From Pseudoflavonifractor sp047637855 (GTDB lineage: Bacteria; Bacillota; Clostridia; Oscillospirales; Oscillospiraceae): 7,655 bases of DNA. Position numbers and translations under genes: made by a program. Under the pieces are notes generated by a model. It saw nothing but the letters and a program-made list of their open reading frames with translations. It made no database searches and had not been told where the DNA came from. Shown one piece after another: positions 5,307 through 7,655 of the stretch (the first letter of the stretch is position 1; each line of letters begins with the position of its first letter). The stretch spans positions 1 to 7,655 of the forward strand of contig JBLJBF010000118.1 in assembly GCA_047637855.1 (NCBI GenBank), read 5' to 3'.

Positions 5307-6818
5307 ATGTCGGAATATCGCTTGGAGATGCGCGACGTGGAAAAGAGTTTTCCCGGCGTCAAGGCGCTGGACCACGCGCAGCTCAGATTGCGGCCAGGCA
5401 CAGTACACGCGTTGATGGGCGAGAACGGTGCCGGCAAATCCACACTCATGAAATGTATGTTTGGCATCTACAAAATGGATGGCGGACAGATTTTTTATGA
5501 GGGAGAGCCCATCAATATCAAGGACCCGCTGGATGCCCTGAATCACGGCATTGCCATGGTTCACCAGGAGCTTCAGCCCATACCGGAGCGCAGCGTCGGT
5601 GAAAATATTTTCGTGGGCCGCTATCCCACAAAAAAGATACTGGGTATCATCCCCATTATCGACCATAAGAAAATGTATGAGGATACCGCGAAGCTGCTGA
5701 AGGAGGTCCGCCTGCCCTTCGACCCGAAGGCCAAGCTGGGCAGCCTTTCCGTGTCTCAGATGCAGCTTGTGGAGATTGCCAAGGCGGTCTCCGCCAACTG
5801 CAGGGTGCTCATTTTGGACGAACCTACCTCTTCCCTCACGGAAAATGAGGTGGAGGCGCTTTTCTCTATTGTGGAGGAACTGAAGGCGAAAGGCGTGTCC
5901 ATCGTCTACATCTCCCACAAGATGGACGAGATTCTCAGGATTTCGGATGAAGTCACCATCATGCGCGACGGCCAGTATATCGGCACCTGGCCGGCCAGCG
6001 AGCTGACGACCGATGTCATTATTACAAGAATGGTGGGCCGCGAGCTTACCAATCTCTATCCGACCCGTTCCAATACCCCGGGCGAGGTGGTGTTTGAGGT
6101 GAAGAACTTCACTTCGATCAATCCAAAGTCCTTCCGGGATGTAAGCTTTGAGCTTCACAAGGGGGAAATCCTCGGCATAGGCGGACTGGTGGGCGCCCAG
6201 CGCACCGAGCTTATGGAGGGGCTTTTCGGCATTCGGGCGCACGCTTCGGGGCAGATGATCTACAAGGGAGAGGAGATCCGGGTGAACCGGCCCAGCGCCG
6301 CCATCCGAAAGGGCCTGGCCATGCTCACCGAGGACCGCCGGGCAACCGGTATTATGGGTGTGCTCTCGGTGTCAGATAACGTGTCCATTGCCTCGCTGGA
6401 TCAGTATGTGGACTTAGGGATCGTGCTGAACCAGAGAAAAATCGCGCAGCTGGTCAAGGACAATGTGGCAAAGCTCTCCATAAAAACACCCTCCGGGAAA
6501 ACCCCCATCCAGTCCCTCTCCGGGGGCAACCAGCAAAAGGTGCTGATCAGCCGCTGGCTTGCCAACGACCCGGACATTTTCATCCTGGACGAGCCTACGA
6601 GGGGGATCGACGTGGGCGCAAAATACGAAATTTACTGTATTATTGCCGAGCTTGCCAAGCAGGGAAAGAGCATTATTATGATCTCTTCCGAAATGGGGGA
6701 GCTCATTGGTATGTCCGACCGGATCATGGTAATGTGCGACGGCAGCGTGACAGGTTTCATAGATGGCGATAAGGCCACCCAGGAGAACATCATGGAACTG
6801 GCCGCACAGTTTAAGTAA
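5307..6818 (+). CDS. mglA: Galactose/methyl-galactoside ABC transporter ATP-binding protein MglA
   Basis: This 503-residue protein is the cytoplasmic ATPase of the sugar importer, close in length to E. coli MglA (506), and carries two fused ABC domains. Domain 1 has Walker A GENGAGKST (38-46), the family's degenerate signature LSVSQ (147-151), Walker B LILDEP with D171 and E172, and the switch histidine H204. Domain 2 has a broken P-loop, GGLVGAQRTE (292-301), with R299 where lysine is expected. It also has a complete LSGGN signature (404-408) and Walker B ILDEPTRGIDVG with D428 and E429. Such asymmetry is normal for the MglA/RbsA/XylG family, where one of the two sites is catalytically weak. 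The LTEDRRATGIM segment is also typical. It lies 113 bases after mglB and 15 bases before mglC, and is almost certainly co-transcribed with both. Confidence 0.96.
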   Translation: MSEYRLEMRDVEKSFPGVKALDHAQLRLRPGTVHALMGENGAGKSTLMKCMFGIYKMDGGQIFYEGEPINIKDPLDALNHGIAMVHQELQPIPERSVGENIFVGRYPTKKILGIIPIIDHKKMYEDTAKLLKEVRLPFDPKAKLGSLSVSQMQLVEIAKAVSANCRVLILDEPTSSLTENEVEALFSIVEELKAKGVSIVYISHKMDEILRISDEVTIMRDGQYIGTWPASELTTDVIITRMVGRELTNLYPTRSNTPGEVVFEVKNFTSINPKSFRDVSFELHKGEILGIGGLVGAQRTELMEGLFGIRAHASGQMIYKGEEIRVNRPSAAIRKGLAMLTEDRRATGIMGVLSVSDNVSIASLDQYVDLGIVLNQRKIAQLVKDNVAKLSIKTPSGKTPIQSLSGGNQQKVLISRWLANDPDIFILDEPTRGIDVGAKYEIYCIIAELAKQGKSIIMISSEMGELIGMSDRIMVMCDGSVTGFIDGDKATQENIMELAAQFK

Positions 6819-6833
6819 AAGGGGAGACGGAAT

Positions 6834-7655
6834 ATGGAACAAACCGGTAAGCGCTTGAAAAGCCAAACCGTCACTAGCTTTCTGTCCAACAATGCCATTA
6901 CCATTCTCATTCTTTTGATGGTCATTTACGTGGGCGTGAATAAGGCCAACTTCTTTTCGGTGAGAAACGGCATGAACCTGGCGATCAACACCGCAACCCG
7001 TTTTATCATCGCCTGCGGCGTATCCGGGTGCCTGATCACCAGAGGAACCGATTTGTCAGCCGGCCGTATGGTCGGCCTGGGGGCCTGCGTCTCGGCCACG
7101 CTGCTGCAGTCGGTTGACTACGGCTCCCGCTTTTTCCCGGGACTGCCCGACGTGCCGATCATCGGCGGAATGCTGGCCTCTATGCTGGTATGCGGCATTT
7201 TCGGCATTATCAACGGCCTGGTGATCGCCTATCTGAAGGTTCCGCCCTTTATCGCCACATTGGGTATGCAGACCATCGTCTACGGCATCTGCCTGGTATA
7301 CACCGGGGCCGACCCCATGGGCGGGTTCAAGCAGAGCTATACCGATATCGCCCAAAAGTCGCTGTTCGGCGTCATCCCCTGGCTTGCCATTTTCGCGCTG
7401 GCGGTAGGCGTGTTCACCTGGTTCCTCTACAACAAGACCCGCCACGGAAAGTACATGTACGCCATCGGCGGCAATGAGAACGCGGCCTCGGTAGCCGGCG
7501 TCAACGTGGCCGCCTCCATCATCCGCATCTATTTCCTGGCCGCGCTGCTGTACGGCCTGGCCGGGTTCCTCACCGGGGCCAAAGCCGGCGGCGCGTCCGT
7601 GCAGACCGGCTTTGGCTATGAGCTGGAGGCCATTGCCGCCTGTACGATCGGCGGC
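6834..7655 (+). CDS. mglC: Galactose/methyl-galactoside ABC transporter permease MglC, 3' truncated by window end
   Basis: An ATG at 6834, 7 bases after AGGGGAG (6820-6826), opens a frame that stays open for 274 codons to the window edge. E. coli MglC is 336 residues, so about 60 are missing. The protein is a BPD_transp_2 (PF02653) inner-membrane permease forming the sugar channel. Hydrophobic segments lie at about 21-35, 55-92, 107-134, 136-157, 178-200 and 226-250. Family hallmarks are LITRGTDLSAGRMVGLGA (67-84), KVPPFIATLGM (135-145), MYAIGGNENAASVAGV (208-223) and, at the edge, YELEAIAACTIGG, the coupling region that touches MglA. The N-terminus is cytoplasmic and polar (MEQTGKRLKS). No frameshift or stop is visible in the part present. 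Confidence 0.95.
   Translation, partial: MEQTGKRLKSQTVTSFLSNNAITILILLMVIYVGVNKANFFSVRNGMNLAINTATRFIIACGVSGCLITRGTDLSAGRMVGLGACVSATLLQSVDYGSRFFPGLPDVPIIGGMLASMLVCGIFGIINGLVIAYLKVPPFIATLGMQTIVYGICLVYTGADPMGGFKQSYTDIAQKSLFGVIPWLAIFALAVGVFTWFLYNKTRHGKYMYAIGGNENAASVAGVNVAASIIRIYFLAALLYGLAGFLTGAKAGGASVQTGFGYELEAIAACTIGG

Noticed and set aside
6180..6209. Missing lysine in the second P-loop of MglA
   Set aside because: At first sight this is a lost catalytic residue, but a degenerate second P-loop is the rule in the MglA/RbsA/XylG family.
5289..6242. Open frame of 317 codons on the minus strand
   Set aside because: It is antisense to the first ABC domain of mglA and shows no motif of its own.
6846..6859. 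GGTAAGCGCTTGAA, resembling a CcpA or LacI-type operator
   Set aside because: The AAGCGCTT core is palindromic but about three positions miss the cre consensus. It lies within the first codons of mglC (TGKRLK) in the middle of an operon, so chance is likely.

Overview
The window holds most of a galactose/glucose-type ABC sugar transport locus with its own sensory genes, all on the + strand. The host looks like a GC-rich, low-GC-type-relative Clostridium of the gut, probably Oscillospiraceae (Flavonifractor or Pseudoflavonifractor-like). That placement is an inference from the GC-rich coding, the strong AGGAGG ribosome binding sites, the Gram-positive lipoprotein signals, the YesM/YesN-type two-component pair, and a short palindromic spacer repeat of a kind I associate with these genomes. 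No database search was run.

Layout. Positions 1-138 are the last 45 codons of an AraC-type response regulator. A 136-base gap (139-274) carries a compact double palindrome. Next comes a sensory block: a 600-residue membrane histidine kinase (275-2077), a membrane-anchored periplasmic-binding-protein-like protein whose start overlaps the kinase stop (2077-2982), and a short-tethered galactose-binding-protein-like lipoprotein (2997-4004). An AT-rich 151-base gap (4005-4155) is the most likely promoter region for the transport block: mglB lipoprotein (4156-5193), a 113-base gap with two stem-loops, mglA dual ATPase (5307-6818) and mglC permease (6834 to the window end, about 60 residues short of complete).

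How the genes work together. MglB captures the sugar outside the membrane and passes it to the MglC permease, driven by MglA. The upstream kinase and regulator most likely sense the sugar and switch on the transport genes. The two extra binding-protein-like genes next to the kinase suggest that sugar is sensed through dedicated binding proteins, as in the known XylFII-LytS xylose sensor of Clostridium, rather than by the kinase alone. The two galactose-binding-protein paralogues keep the calcium loop and most sugar-contacting residues of E. coli MglB, but each has lost a different contact residue. That is the most testable observation here. Most of the window is otherwise an ordinary, well-understood transport operon, and I see no mobile element, CRISPR array, tRNA or rRNA.
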